Made by a program: the position numbers and the translations under genes. From positions 7,857,001 through 7,921,000 of the forward strand of contig NZ_JACHMI010000001.1 in NCBI RefSeq assembly GCF_014207985.1: DNA of 64,000 bases, read 5' to 3'. This DNA comes from Nonomuraea rubra. Its GTDB lineage: Bacteria; Actinomycetota; Actinomycetes; Streptosporangiales; Streptosporangiaceae. Shown piece by piece: positions 8,865 through 16,283 of the stretch. Every line of letters begins with the position of its first letter. The first letter of the stretch is position 1. A model generated the notes under the pieces. That model ran no database searches. It was given only the letters and a program-made list of their open reading frames with translations, and had not been told where the DNA came from.

Positions 8865-8894
8865 GTGATCACGTGAATCGTACTATCAAATCAC
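8865..8894. promoter_or_regulatory. Candidate operator between aldolase and MFS genes
   Basis: The 207-bp divergent interval 8785-8991 is locally AT-rich near 8876-8906. GTGATCAC (8865-8872, itself a palindrome) and AATCAC (8889-8894) give GTGAT/ATCAC arms in an inverted arrangement, as expected for a dimeric GntR regulator. The assignment rests only on position and symmetry. Confidence 0.3.
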
Positions 8895-8991
8895 CTTATT
8901 TACGACATGCGTGCGCAAACATGCCCCCTTGACCACAAGCCGCCCATGAGAAACGCTGACAATTCGGAGTCGTTGCCCGGGGGCATACCGC

Positions 8992-10203
8992 GTGAGGCGT
9001 GCATTCATCACCTTGCTGGCCGCCAACGCCCTTTCCGTCACGGGAACCATGCTCTGCCTGCTCGCCGTCCCGTGGTTCGTCCTGGACACCACCGGCAGCC
9101 CCGTGCTCACCGGGCTGGCCTCGTTCGCCACGACGTTGCCCATCGTCATCTCCGCCGCCTTCGGCAGCACGATGGTGGACCGGCTCGGGTTCCGCGCGGT
9201 GAGCGTGCTGTCCGACCTGGTCAGCGGGCTGATCGTGCTGGCCGTTCCGGTGCTCTTCCTGACCGTGGGGCTGAGCTACCCGCTGCTGCTGGCGCTGCTG
9301 TTCCTGCGCTGGCTGGCGGCCACGCCCGGCGAGACCGCGCGCAAGGCCATGCTGCCCGACCTGTCTGCGGCGGCGGGCGTGCGGATCGAGCGGGCGACGT
9401 CCGCCTACGACGGTGTCCACCGCGGGGCCGCGATGGTGGGAGCGCCGCTGGCCGGGGTGCTCATCCTGTGGCTCGGGCCGAACCTGCTGCTGTTCGTGGA
9501 CGGGGTGACGTTCCTGCTGTCCGCGGCGCTGGTCGCCGCGGGCGTGCCGCGCGTGGAACGGGGGCGGCGCGACCCCGCCGGGTACGCCGCCGCGCTGCGG
9601 GCCGGCCTGGCCTTCCTGCGGCGGGACCGGCTGCAGCTCAGCGCCACCGCCATGATCGTGGTGGTGAACCTGCTGGACACCGGCGTGACCCAGGTGCTGC
9701 TGGCGCTGTACGCGCGCGAGGTGACCGGCGACCCGCGGGCGTTCGGGCTGCTCACCGGCGTGCTGGGCGCGGGCGCGGTGGCCGGGACCATCGTGTACGG
9801 CACGGCCGGCGGCCGATTACCCATGCGGCTGACGTACGGATGGTGCTTCCTCGTGGCCGGGGTGCCGCGCGTGCTGGTGCTGGCCATGGGCGCACCGTTC
9901 CCCGCCGCGCTCGCCGTCACGGCGATGTCCGGGTTCGCGGCGGGCGCGATCAACCCCATCCTGGGCATCCTCCAGTACGACCGGATCCCCGCCCCGCTGC
10001 GCGCCCGCGTGATCGGCACCATGACGGCGGCCGCGTACGCGGGGATGCCGCTCGGCGGGCTGCTGGCCGGCTCGCTCACCGCGGTCATCGGCCTCGGCGC
10101 CACCCTGTTCGCCTTCACCGGCGTCTACCTGCTGATCTCCGTGCCGCCGTTCGTCTGCCGGGCCTGGCGGGAGCTCGACCGGCGTCAGCCGGCCGACGCC
10201 TGA
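8992..10203 (+). CDS. MFS transporter (EntS/MFS_3-like exporter)
   Basis: A 403-residue integral membrane protein with about 12 predicted helices in two bundles. The N-terminus RAFITLLAANALSVTGTML and the loop DRLGFRAV between helices 2 and 3 fit the MFS_3 (enterobactin-exporter-like) group. It starts at GTG 8992 behind GGGGG. The end overlaps the 3' end of the convergent PfkB gene by 19 bp. It probably exports a small hydrophobic molecule or drug; substrate is unknown. The link to the divergent aldolase operon is positional only. Confidence 0.85.
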   Translation: MRRAFITLLAANALSVTGTMLCLLAVPWFVLDTTGSPVLTGLASFATTLPIVISAAFGSTMVDRLGFRAVSVLSDLVSGLIVLAVPVLFLTVGLSYPLLLALLFLRWLAATPGETARKAMLPDLSAAAGVRIERATSAYDGVHRGAAMVGAPLAGVLILWLGPNLLLFVDGVTFLLSAALVAAGVPRVERGRRDPAGYAAALRAGLAFLRRDRLQLSATAMIVVVNLLDTGVTQVLLALYAREVTGDPRAFGLLTGVLGAGAVAGTIVYGTAGGRLPMRLTYGWCFLVAGVPRVLVLAMGAPFPAALAVTAMSGFAAGAINPILGILQYDRIPAPLRARVIGTMTAAAYAGMPLGGLLAGSLTAVIGLGATLFAFTGVYLLISVPPFVCRAWRELDRRQPADA

Positions 10204-11069
10204 GCCCTGGCCAGCAGCAGCGCCTCGCCGATCGGGGACTCGTGGGTGCCGGTGACCGTGCAGGCGTGCGCGCCGGCGATGGCGCCCAGCCGTACGGACT
10301 CCTCCAGCGGCCTGCCGCGCAGCAGGCCGTACAGGAAGCCGGAGACGAACGCGTCGCCGGCGCCGTTGCTGTCGGCCACCGGGCCGGGCAGCGGGGCGGC
10401 GGGGAACGCGCGCACCTCGCCGGCGTCGCGGGTCAGGACGAGGCAGCCGTCGGCGCCGCGCGTGCACACGACCGTGTGGGCGCGCCCGTGCCGCAGGATG
10501 CCGCGCATCGCCGCGGCGGGGTCAGAAAGGGCCGCGGCCGACAGGAACACCAGGTCGGAGCGGTAGGCGAAGTCCTTGTGGTAGTCGTTGACGCCGTCCC
10601 AGTCGTGCAGGTCGGTGGAGACGGACCTGCCCTCCAGGTCGTGGTGCACGTCGCGGCAGCGGTCGCTGATCGACACGTGCACGTGGGCGGCGTCCACGCC
10701 GGTGTAGAGCTCCCTCGGCAGGCGCTCGCCGGGCGTGGCCTTCGGGTCGTGCAGCGACAGCCGGCGCCCGTCGGGGCCGACGAGCAGGACGCTGCGCGTG
10801 GTGCCGGCCTCGGCCCGGCCCCAGCGGCAGTCGAGCCCGCTCAGCGCGTCGCGGATCAGCGCGCCCTGCGGGTCGTCGCCGATGAGGTCGGCGAAGACGA
10901 CGCCGAGCCCGAGCGCGTGGCAGCCGAGCGCGACGCCGGAGCCGGTGTTGCCGATCCTGTCGACGACCGGCGGCACGTGGTAGGTGTCGCGGTAGGGCAG
11001 GGGCAGCTCGGGCACGTACACGGTGGTGTCGACCCCGGACCCGCCCAGCACGAGAACGTCGGCGCTCAC
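10185..11069 (-). CDS. PfkB-family carbohydrate kinase
   Basis: A 294-residue ribokinase-fold sugar kinase that transfers phosphate from ATP to a sugar. It carries the N-terminal Gly-Gly-type substrate motif (RIGNTGSGVALGCHALG) and the C-terminal PfkB signature DSNGAGDAF with catalytic base Asp239. The GTG start at 11069 overlaps the LacI stop as GTGA, so translation is coupled. In the operon alpha-glucosidase - LacI - kinase it probably phosphorylates a sugar released by the glucosidase or sensed by the regulator; the sugar cannot be named. Confidence 0.88.
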   Translation of the reverse strand: MSADVLVLGGSGVDTTVYVPELPLPYRDTYHVPPVVDRIGNTGSGVALGCHALGLGVVFADLIGDDPQGALIRDALSGLDCRWGRAEAGTTRSVLLVGPDGRRLSLHDPKATPGERLPRELYTGVDAAHVHVSISDRCRDVHHDLEGRSVSTDLHDWDGVNDYHKDFAYRSDLVFLSAAALSDPAAAMRGILRHGRAHTVVCTRGADGCLVLTRDAGEVRAFPAAPLPGPVADSNGAGDAFVSGFLYGLLRGRPLEESVRLGAIAGAHACTVTGTHESPIGEALLLARAQASAG

Positions 11070-12091
11070 CGGTTCACCAGAGGCCCTGAGCCGGTGGAGC
11101 CGCGGACGACGAGCTCCGGCTGGAAGATCAGCTCGACGTGCTTGGCGGGCGCGCCGTTGACCTCTTCGAGCAGCGTCTGCACGGCCGCCGAGGCCATCGC
11201 TCCTATCGGCTTGCGCACCGTGGTCAGCGGCGGGTCGGTGAACGCGATCAGCGGCGAGTCGTCGAACCCGACCACCGACACCTCCGCGGGCACCGACAGC
11301 CCCTTCTCCCTGCACGCGCGGATCGCGCCCAGCGCCATCAGGTCGCTCGCGCACACGATGCCGGTGCAGCCGCGCGCGAGGAGCTGGGCCGCGGCGGCCT
11401 GCCCGCCCTCGACGGAGAACAGCGAGTGCGCGATCAGGTCGTCCAGCCCGGCCGCGCCGAGGAGCTGCGCCATCGCCTGCCGGTAGCCCTCGATCTTCCT
11501 TATCACCGGCACGAACCTGCGCGGCCCCAGCGCCAGGCCGATGCGCTCGTGGCCGAGGTCGACCAGGTGCTGCACGGCCAGCCGCGCGGCCATGCGGTCG
11601 TCGGGCGAGATGAAGGGCGCGTCGATGTGCTCGCTGTAGCCGTCGACCAGCACGATCGGCAGCCCGCGGTCGGTCAGCCGGGTGTAGCGGTCCATCCGCG
11701 CGGTGGTGTCGGCGTGCAGCCCTGAGACGAACACAATGCCGCTCACGCCGCGATCGACCAGCAGCTCGGTGAACTCGTCCTCCGGCGCGCCGCCGGGGAG
11801 CTGGGTGCACAGCACGGGCGTGTAGCCGTGCTGGGTCAGCGCCTTCTCGATGGCCTGCGCGAACGCGGGGAAGATCGGGTTGTCCAGCTCCGGCGTCACC
11901 AGGCCGACCAGCCCGTTGCTGCGTTGCCGCAGGCGGGGCGGGCGTTCGTAGCCCATGAGGTCGAGCGCGGTCATCACCGCTTGGCGGGTGGCGGCCGAGA
12001 CTCCGGGTTTCCCGTTGAGGACCCGGCTGACCGTGGCCTCGCTCACCCCGGCCTGGGCGGCGATGTCGGCTAGGCGAGCGTGACCGTTCAT
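11066..12091 (-). CDS. LacI-family transcriptional regulator
   Basis: A 341-residue repressor. The helix-turn-helix and hinge (about 6-55) read ARLADIAAQAGVSEATVSRVL with NGKPGVSAATRQAV. The periplasmic-binding-protein-like effector domain follows, ending with VVGFDDSPLIAFTDPPLTTVRKP. It starts at ATG 12091, 5 nt after the alpha-glucosidase stop; its ribosome site AAAGTAAAG lies inside the glucosidase stop region, showing an operon. It probably represses the glucosidase operon in response to an oligosaccharide. It is a candidate for binding the CGCAA-containing motifs upstream of both alpha-glucosidase genes. Confidence 0.92.
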   Translation of the reverse strand: MNGHARLADIAAQAGVSEATVSRVLNGKPGVSAATRQAVMTALDLMGYERPPRLRQRSNGLVGLVTPELDNPIFPAFAQAIEKALTQHGYTPVLCTQLPGGAPEDEFTELLVDRGVSGIVFVSGLHADTTARMDRYTRLTDRGLPIVLVDGYSEHIDAPFISPDDRMAARLAVQHLVDLGHERIGLALGPRRFVPVIRKIEGYRQAMAQLLGAAGLDDLIAHSLFSVEGGQAAAAQLLARGCTGIVCASDLMALGAIRACREKGLSVPAEVSVVGFDDSPLIAFTDPPLTTVRKPIGAMASAAVQTLLEEVNGAPAKHVELIFQPELVVRGSTGSGPLVNR

Positions 12092-12096
12092 GGCAC

Positions 12097-13557
12097 TTAC
12101 TTTACTTTCCACCAGGCCGCCGAATCCGCTGCTCCAGGGACATCGGAGGCGATCAGGAGCTCGCCGTCGACGCCGAGGTCCACGGGCGTGTCGGTCAGGT
12201 TGACGGCGCAGACGAACGTACCGCGGGAGAACACCAGCGTGCCCTCCGGCGAGTCGTGCCAAACCAGCTCGCCCTCGATCTCTCTGCGCAGCCGCAGGGC
12301 CTGGCGGTACAGCTCCAGCGTCGAGCCGGGCACGCCGTGCTGGGCCTGCACGCTCAGCTCGGCCCACGCGGCGGGGATGGGCAGCCACGGATCGGTCCAG
12401 CCGCCGTCGCGCGTCCACGGCATCGGCACGCGGCAGCCGTCGCGGCCGCTGTCGGGGTCGCGCAGCCGCTGCGGGTCCTGGCACAGCTCCGCCGGCAGGT
12501 CGAGCACCTCGGGCAGGCCGAGCTCCTCGCCGTTGTAGACGTACGCGGAGCCGGGCAGGGCGAGCGTCAGCAGCGCGGCGGCGCGAGCGCGGGCCAGGCT
12601 GCCGTAGCGGGTGACGTGCCGCTTGACGTCGTGGTTCGACAGCACCCAGGTGGTCGGCGCGCCGACCGAGCCGGCCGTGGCCAGCGAGGAGTCGATCACC
12701 GTACGCAGCTCGGCGGCGTCCCAGGGGGCGAACAGGTAGTGGAAGTTGAACGCCTGGTGCAGCTCGTCGGGGCGGACGTACCTGGCCAGCCGCTCGGGGG
12801 TCGGCGCCCAGGCCTCGGCCACGCCGATCCGCTCGCCGGGGTAGGAGTCGAGCACGGCGCGCCAGGCGCGGTGGATGTCGTGCACGCCGTCCTGGTCGAA
12901 GAACGGCACCGGCTCCCTGCCGACCATCCTGGCCTGGTTGCCGCGGCCGACGTCGGGCAGGCCGGCCGGCTTGACCATGCCGTGCGCGACGTCCACGCGG
13001 AAGCCGTCCACGCCCAGGTCGAGCCAGAAGCGCAGGATCGACAGGAACTCCCCGCGCACCTCCTCGCTGTCCCAGTCGAGGTCCGGCTGGGACGGGTGGA
13101 ACAGGTGCAGGTACCACTGCCCGTCCTCGACCTGCGTCCAGGCGGGCCCGCCGAAGATCGACTCCCAGTCGTTCGGCTGGTCGCGGAAGATGTAACGATC
13201 GCGTCTCTCGCCGCGCAGCGCCTGCTGGAACCAGGGGTGGGCGGAGGAGGTGTGGTTCGGCACGACGTCCACGATGATCCGCAGGCCGTGCTCGTGGGCC
13301 TCGTCGATGAGCGCCTTGGCGTCCGCGAGCGTGCCGAAGAGCGGGTCGACATCGCGGTAGTCGGCCACGTCGTAGCCGAAGTCGGCCATCGGCGAGGTGT
13401 AGAACGGCGTCAGCCAGAGAGCGTCCACACCCAGGTCGGCCAGGTACGGCAGGCGATCGCGTACGCCGATCAGGTCACCGATGCCGTCACCGTTGCCGTC
13501 GGCGAAACTGCGCACGTAGACCTGGTAGATCGCGGCGTCTCGCCACCAAGCGGCCAT
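12097..13557 (-). CDS. GH13 alpha-glucosidase (oligo-1,6-glucosidase-like)
   Basis: A 486-residue cytoplasmic GH13 enzyme that hydrolyses alpha-glucosidic bonds at the non-reducing end of short oligosaccharides. The nucleophile is Asp189 (GFRVDVAHG), the acid/base Glu248 (VAEAWAP) and the third carboxylate Asp310 (LSNHD). There is no signal peptide. The ATG at 13557 is chosen because GGGGGAAA lies just upstream; an ATG 18 nt earlier has no spaced ribosome site. It is first gene of an operon with LacI and PfkB. It is a paralogue of the protein at 40973 (shared blocks such as NDWESIFGGPAWTQVEDGQW), indicating duplication or two regulons for related sugars. Confidence 0.93.
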   Translation of the reverse strand: MAAWWRDAAIYQVYVRSFADGNGDGIGDLIGVRDRLPYLADLGVDALWLTPFYTSPMADFGYDVADYRDVDPLFGTLADAKALIDEAHEHGLRIIVDVVPNHTSSAHPWFQQALRGERRDRYIFRDQPNDWESIFGGPAWTQVEDGQWYLHLFHPSQPDLDWDSEEVRGEFLSILRFWLDLGVDGFRVDVAHGMVKPAGLPDVGRGNQARMVGREPVPFFDQDGVHDIHRAWRAVLDSYPGERIGVAEAWAPTPERLARYVRPDELHQAFNFHYLFAPWDAAELRTVIDSSLATAGSVGAPTTWVLSNHDVKRHVTRYGSLARARAAALLTLALPGSAYVYNGEELGLPEVLDLPAELCQDPQRLRDPDSGRDGCRVPMPWTRDGGWTDPWLPIPAAWAELSVQAQHGVPGSTLELYRQALRLRREIEGELVWHDSPEGTLVFSRGTFVCAVNLTDTPVDLGVDGELLIASDVPGAADSAAWWKVK

Positions 13558-13603
13558 GGTTTTCCCCCGAGTCATCCCCTGAACGTCCCGACTATGAAAG
13601 CCC

Positions 13604-13624
13604 TTTCCGCAACTTTACGCAAGT
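13604..13624. promoter_or_regulatory. Candidate LacI-type operator upstream of the alpha-glucosidase
   Basis: The sequence TTCCGCAACTTTACGCAAG lies about 50 bp upstream of the glucosidase start, in the 241-bp interval shared with the ATPase gene. Nearly the same string, CCGCAACTTTCCGCAACTT, occurs at 40871 in front of the second alpha-glucosidase. CGCAA/TTGCG half-sites are typical of actinomycete LacI-family sugar regulators, so a shared regulator is plausible. Confidence 0.5.
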
Positions 13625-13798
13625 CCTTCCACGCCCGACGGATCCGGAAATTTCGGCGTTCGGATGCCCAAAACTCCTGCCCGAAACACCCCCGAAAGAG
13701 ATTCTTTATGTCAAGGGTGGACATGTAGCGTTAAGGCGCGATGTACTACCTCTTCAATCAGCCTCGTCACAGGTGACACGCGCGCAAGGTGTGAGCCC

Positions 13799-15091
13799 AT
13801 GAGCTCGGTCGTTCTCGACAAAGTGACCAAGGTGTATCCGGGCGACTACCTGGCAGTCGACCGGCTGAGCCTCCGGGCCGAAGACGGCGAGTTCCTCGTC
13901 CTCCTCGGCCCCTCAGGATGCGGCAAGTCCACGCTGCTGCGCATGATCGCGGGTTTGGAGGAGATCACCGAAGGCGAGCTCTGGTTAGACGGCCAGATGG
14001 CCAACCACCTGGCCCCGCGCGACCGCGACGTGGCGATGGTGTTCCAGAACGGCGCCCTCTACCCCCACCGCACGGTCCGCGGGAACATCGCCTTCCCCTT
14101 GGAGATCGCCAAGTCCGACCCGGCGCTGGTGCGCGAGCGCGTCACGGAGCTGTCGAAGGCGCTGCACATCGACGAGACGCTGGACCGCCGCCCCGGCACG
14201 CTCTCCGGCGGCCAGCGGCAGCGGGTGGCGATGGGCCGGGCGATCGTGCGCCAGCCCAGGCTGTTCCTCATGGACGAGCCGCTGTCGAACCTGGACGCCG
14301 GCATGCGCACCGAGCTGCGGATGGAGATCTCGGCGCTGGTCAGGTCGCTCGGCGTCACCACCATCTACGTCACGCACGACCAGGTCGAGGCCCTGACCCT
14401 GGCCGACCGGATCGCGATCCTGAATCGCGGCGTCCTCCAGGACGTCGGCACTCCGGCCCAGATTTACAACGATCCAGCGACGGCCTTCGTGGCGGCCTTC
14501 CTCAACTCCCAGCAGTTGAACCTGTTGGCGGCGGGTGTCAGGACGCCGCAGAACCAGTACGTGATGCTCGACTTCGGCCCGCACCGGCTCACGATGCCCT
14601 GGAGCGATCCCAGGGCGTACGCCATCTCGCAGCACACCGGCGGGCAGGTCCTGGTGGGGCTGCGGCCGGACGGGCTGGCCCCGGTGCCGGAGTCGTACGA
14701 GGGGCCGTCGTTCTTCGGGCGGGTGCGGGCGCTGGAGTACCACGGGCACGAGTGGCTGGCGTACCTGGAGTGCGGGATGCCGGCCGTTCCGGTGCCCGAG
14801 CCGCCGGACCCGCGCGCCAGGGGCGGGCGCGCCAACGGCGACAAGAACGGCGCGGGCAAGCTGTCGGGCCTGGTGCGGCGGCTGTTCCCGCGCCAGGAGC
14901 AGGAGTGGCAGGACCAGGAGCAGGTGGGCGCGAACCCCAACAGCGGCATCCACCGCCGCTCCGACCTGATCGTCCGGCTCGGCGGCCGGCCCATCTGGCG
15001 CGCCGGTGACGCCGCCAAGGTCGGGGTGGACCTGTCCCGCATCATGATCTTCACGATGGACGGCGCCCGCATCGACCCACCGCGCCGCTGA
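13799..15091 (+). CDS. msiK: Sugar ABC transporter ATPase (MalK/MsiK/UgpC-like)
   Basis: A 430-residue ATPase that energises sugar ABC importers. Walker A GPSGCGKST is at 37-45, the Q-loop VFQNGALYPH follows, then signature LSGGQRQRVAMGRA, Walker B LFLMDEP and the H-loop VTHDQ. The C-terminal regulatory/TOBE domain carries an unusual basic, Gln-rich insert (about 340-380). The ATG at 13799 follows AAGGTG. No permease or binding protein is adjacent, whereas the malEFG operon at 36997-40674 has no ATPase. This suggests a shared multi-importer ATPase like Streptomyces MsiK; the symbol is given on that analogy. A strong terminator follows. Confidence 0.9.
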   Translation: MSSVVLDKVTKVYPGDYLAVDRLSLRAEDGEFLVLLGPSGCGKSTLLRMIAGLEEITEGELWLDGQMANHLAPRDRDVAMVFQNGALYPHRTVRGNIAFPLEIAKSDPALVRERVTELSKALHIDETLDRRPGTLSGGQRQRVAMGRAIVRQPRLFLMDEPLSNLDAGMRTELRMEISALVRSLGVTTIYVTHDQVEALTLADRIAILNRGVLQDVGTPAQIYNDPATAFVAAFLNSQQLNLLAAGVRTPQNQYVMLDFGPHRLTMPWSDPRAYAISQHTGGQVLVGLRPDGLAPVPESYEGPSFFGRVRALEYHGHEWLAYLECGMPAVPVPEPPDPRARGGRANGDKNGAGKLSGLVRRLFPRQEQEWQDQEQVGANPNSGIHRRSDLIVRLGGRPIWRAGDAAKVGVDLSRIMIFTMDGARIDPPRR

Positions 15092-15104
15092 ACCTTCTCT
15101 CTCA

Positions 15105-15142
15105 GGCCGGATGCCACCCCCGATGGCATCCGGCCTTTCTTT
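15105..15142 (+). terminator. Rho-independent terminator after the ATPase gene
   Basis: A perfect 12-bp stem, GGCCGGATGCCA (15105-15116) with TGGCATCCGGCC (15124-15135), has a 7-nt loop. TTTCTTT follows. It lies 14 bp after the ATPase stop and insulates it from the azoreductase promoter. Confidence 0.9.
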
Positions 15143-15145
15143 CGC

Positions 15146-15201
15146 TTGCCTAATCGGACCGCAGTCCGTATCGTCGTCTCACGCAACCGGACCACAGTCC
15201 G
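15146..15201 (+). promoter_or_regulatory. Azoreductase promoter with two 14-bp palindromic operators
   Basis: A -35 like TTGCCT (15146-15151) and a -10 like TATCGT (15169-15174) are 17 bp apart. The spacer contains the palindrome CGGACCGCAGTCCG (15155-15168). A second copy, CGGACCACAGTCCG, is at 15188-15201, 33 bp further, close to three helical turns. A repressor bound to both would block polymerase. No cognate regulator is adjacent. Confidence 0.7.
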
Positions 15202-15228
15202 AAATCGTCCGCGAAAGGACCCTGCACC

Positions 15229-15852
15229 ATGAGCCGCCTGCTGCACATCTCCGCCTCGCCGCGCGGAGCGGAGTCCATCTCCCTGGCCATCGCCCGCACG
15301 TTCACCGACGAGTACCTCGCCACCCACCCCGGCTCCTCCGCCGACCACTTCGACCTGTGGGACGGGACGCTCCCCGAGTTCGGCCCGGCCGCCGCGCACG
15401 CCAAGATGACCGTGTTCGGGGGCGGCACGCCTGCGGGCGAGCAGGCGGAGTCCTGGGAGGCGGCCGTGCGCACGTTCGAGCGCTTCGACGCCTACGACCG
15501 TTATCTGTTCAGCGTGCCGATGTGGAACTCGGGGGTGCCGTACAAGCTGAAGCAGTTCATCGACGTCGTCAGCCAGCCCGCGATGGTCTTCGACGTGCAC
15601 CCGGAGACCGGCTACCGCGGCCTCGTCACGGGCAAGCGCGCCGCCGTCGTCTACACCAGCGCGGTGTGGGGGCCGGGGCTGGGGCCCGAGTTCGGGGCAG
15701 ACTTCCAGTCCACGTTCCTGGAGGAGTGGCTGAGGTGGGCGGGGGTCGGCGACGTGCGGGCGATCCGGCACCATCCGACGCTGATGGGGTCGTACGAGAA
15801 CGAGCGCAAGCAGGCGGACGAGCGCGCCAGGGAGATCGCCAGGACGTTCTAG
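15229..15852 (+). CDS. azoR: FMN-dependent NADH-azoreductase / quinone reductase
   Basis: A 207-residue flavodoxin-fold flavoprotein that reduces quinones and azo compounds with NAD(P)H, acting as an electrophile-detoxifying enzyme in the cytoplasm. The N-terminal FMN-phosphate site reads HISASPRGAESIS, and the FMN-ring motif SVPMWNSGVPYKLKQFID is the hallmark of AzoR. Length is typical. The ATG follows AAAGGA. It is transcribed alone from a promoter bearing two palindromic operators, so it is probably induced by an electrophilic effector. The 3' end overlaps the convergent Uma2-type gene by 4 bp. Confidence 0.92.
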   Translation: MSRLLHISASPRGAESISLAIARTFTDEYLATHPGSSADHFDLWDGTLPEFGPAAAHAKMTVFGGGTPAGEQAESWEAAVRTFERFDAYDRYLFSVPMWNSGVPYKLKQFIDVVSQPAMVFDVHPETGYRGLVTGKRAAVVYTSAVWGPGLGPEFGADFQSTFLEEWLRWAGVGDVRAIRHHPTLMGSYENERKQADERAREIARTF

Positions 15853-16193
15853 CGGCGCGGGCCGGTGAGCGCGGCGGGGTCGAAGGTGATCGGGAACGGC
15901 ACGCTCGCCGTCAGCGTGCCACCCGCCTTGGCCTCGGCCACCACCTCGTAGTCCCCGGGACGGGCCGCGTCGAGGATGCCGACCAGTCGGCCGACCGCGA
16001 CCGCGGACGCGTAGCCGGGCATGGGACTCACAACGTAGCGCCCATCGATCAACTCGATCCGCTCCCCTGTCACGGGCAGCGCGAGCCAGTCCTCGACCGT
16101 GTACCCCTCCGCGGCGCGTGGCGACGGAAGAAGCCGGAACCGCCACGGTGGCGCGTGCGCGGCCAGCCAGCCGTCATCCGGCAAAGCAGTCAT
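15849..16193 (-). CDS. Internally deleted Uma2/DUF820-family protein
   Basis: A 114-residue reading frame. The N-terminal part (YTVEDWLALP with ERIELIDGRYVVSPMPG) matches the start of Uma2-family putative nucleases, and the end (GGTLTASVPFPITFDPAAL) matches their C-terminal strand. Normal members are about 190 residues. The middle, which holds the PD-(D/E)xK active-site residues (PDxxV and ExxS/K), is missing, so catalysis is not expected. The frame is open and AAGGAG precedes the ATG, so it may still be expressed. Best read as a degenerate gene. Confidence 0.65.
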   Translation of the reverse strand: MTALPDDGWLAAHAPPWRFRLLPSPRAAEGYTVEDWLALPVTGERIELIDGRYVVSPMPGYASAVAVGRLVGILDAARPGDYEVVAEAKAGGTLTASVPFPITFDPAALTGPRR

Positions 16194-16283
16194 CCCTCGC
16201 CACTCCTTGGCGTCACCCGATGAGCACGGAACGCGACGGTGTCACGTTACCCTGGCCGCTCTGGCGGCGGCAGCCGATCGCTC

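Noticed and set aside
8164..10203. A complete Entner-Doudoroff cluster
   Set aside because: Only the aldolase and a GntR regulator are present; no dehydratase or glucose-6-phosphate dehydrogenase is nearby, and the MFS protein resembles an exporter.
8907..11486. An 859-codon open frame on the plus strand
   Set aside because: It overlaps the MFS gene out of frame and the PfkB and LacI genes in antisense, with Arg/Gly/Ala-rich sequence and no domain; shadow of several genes.
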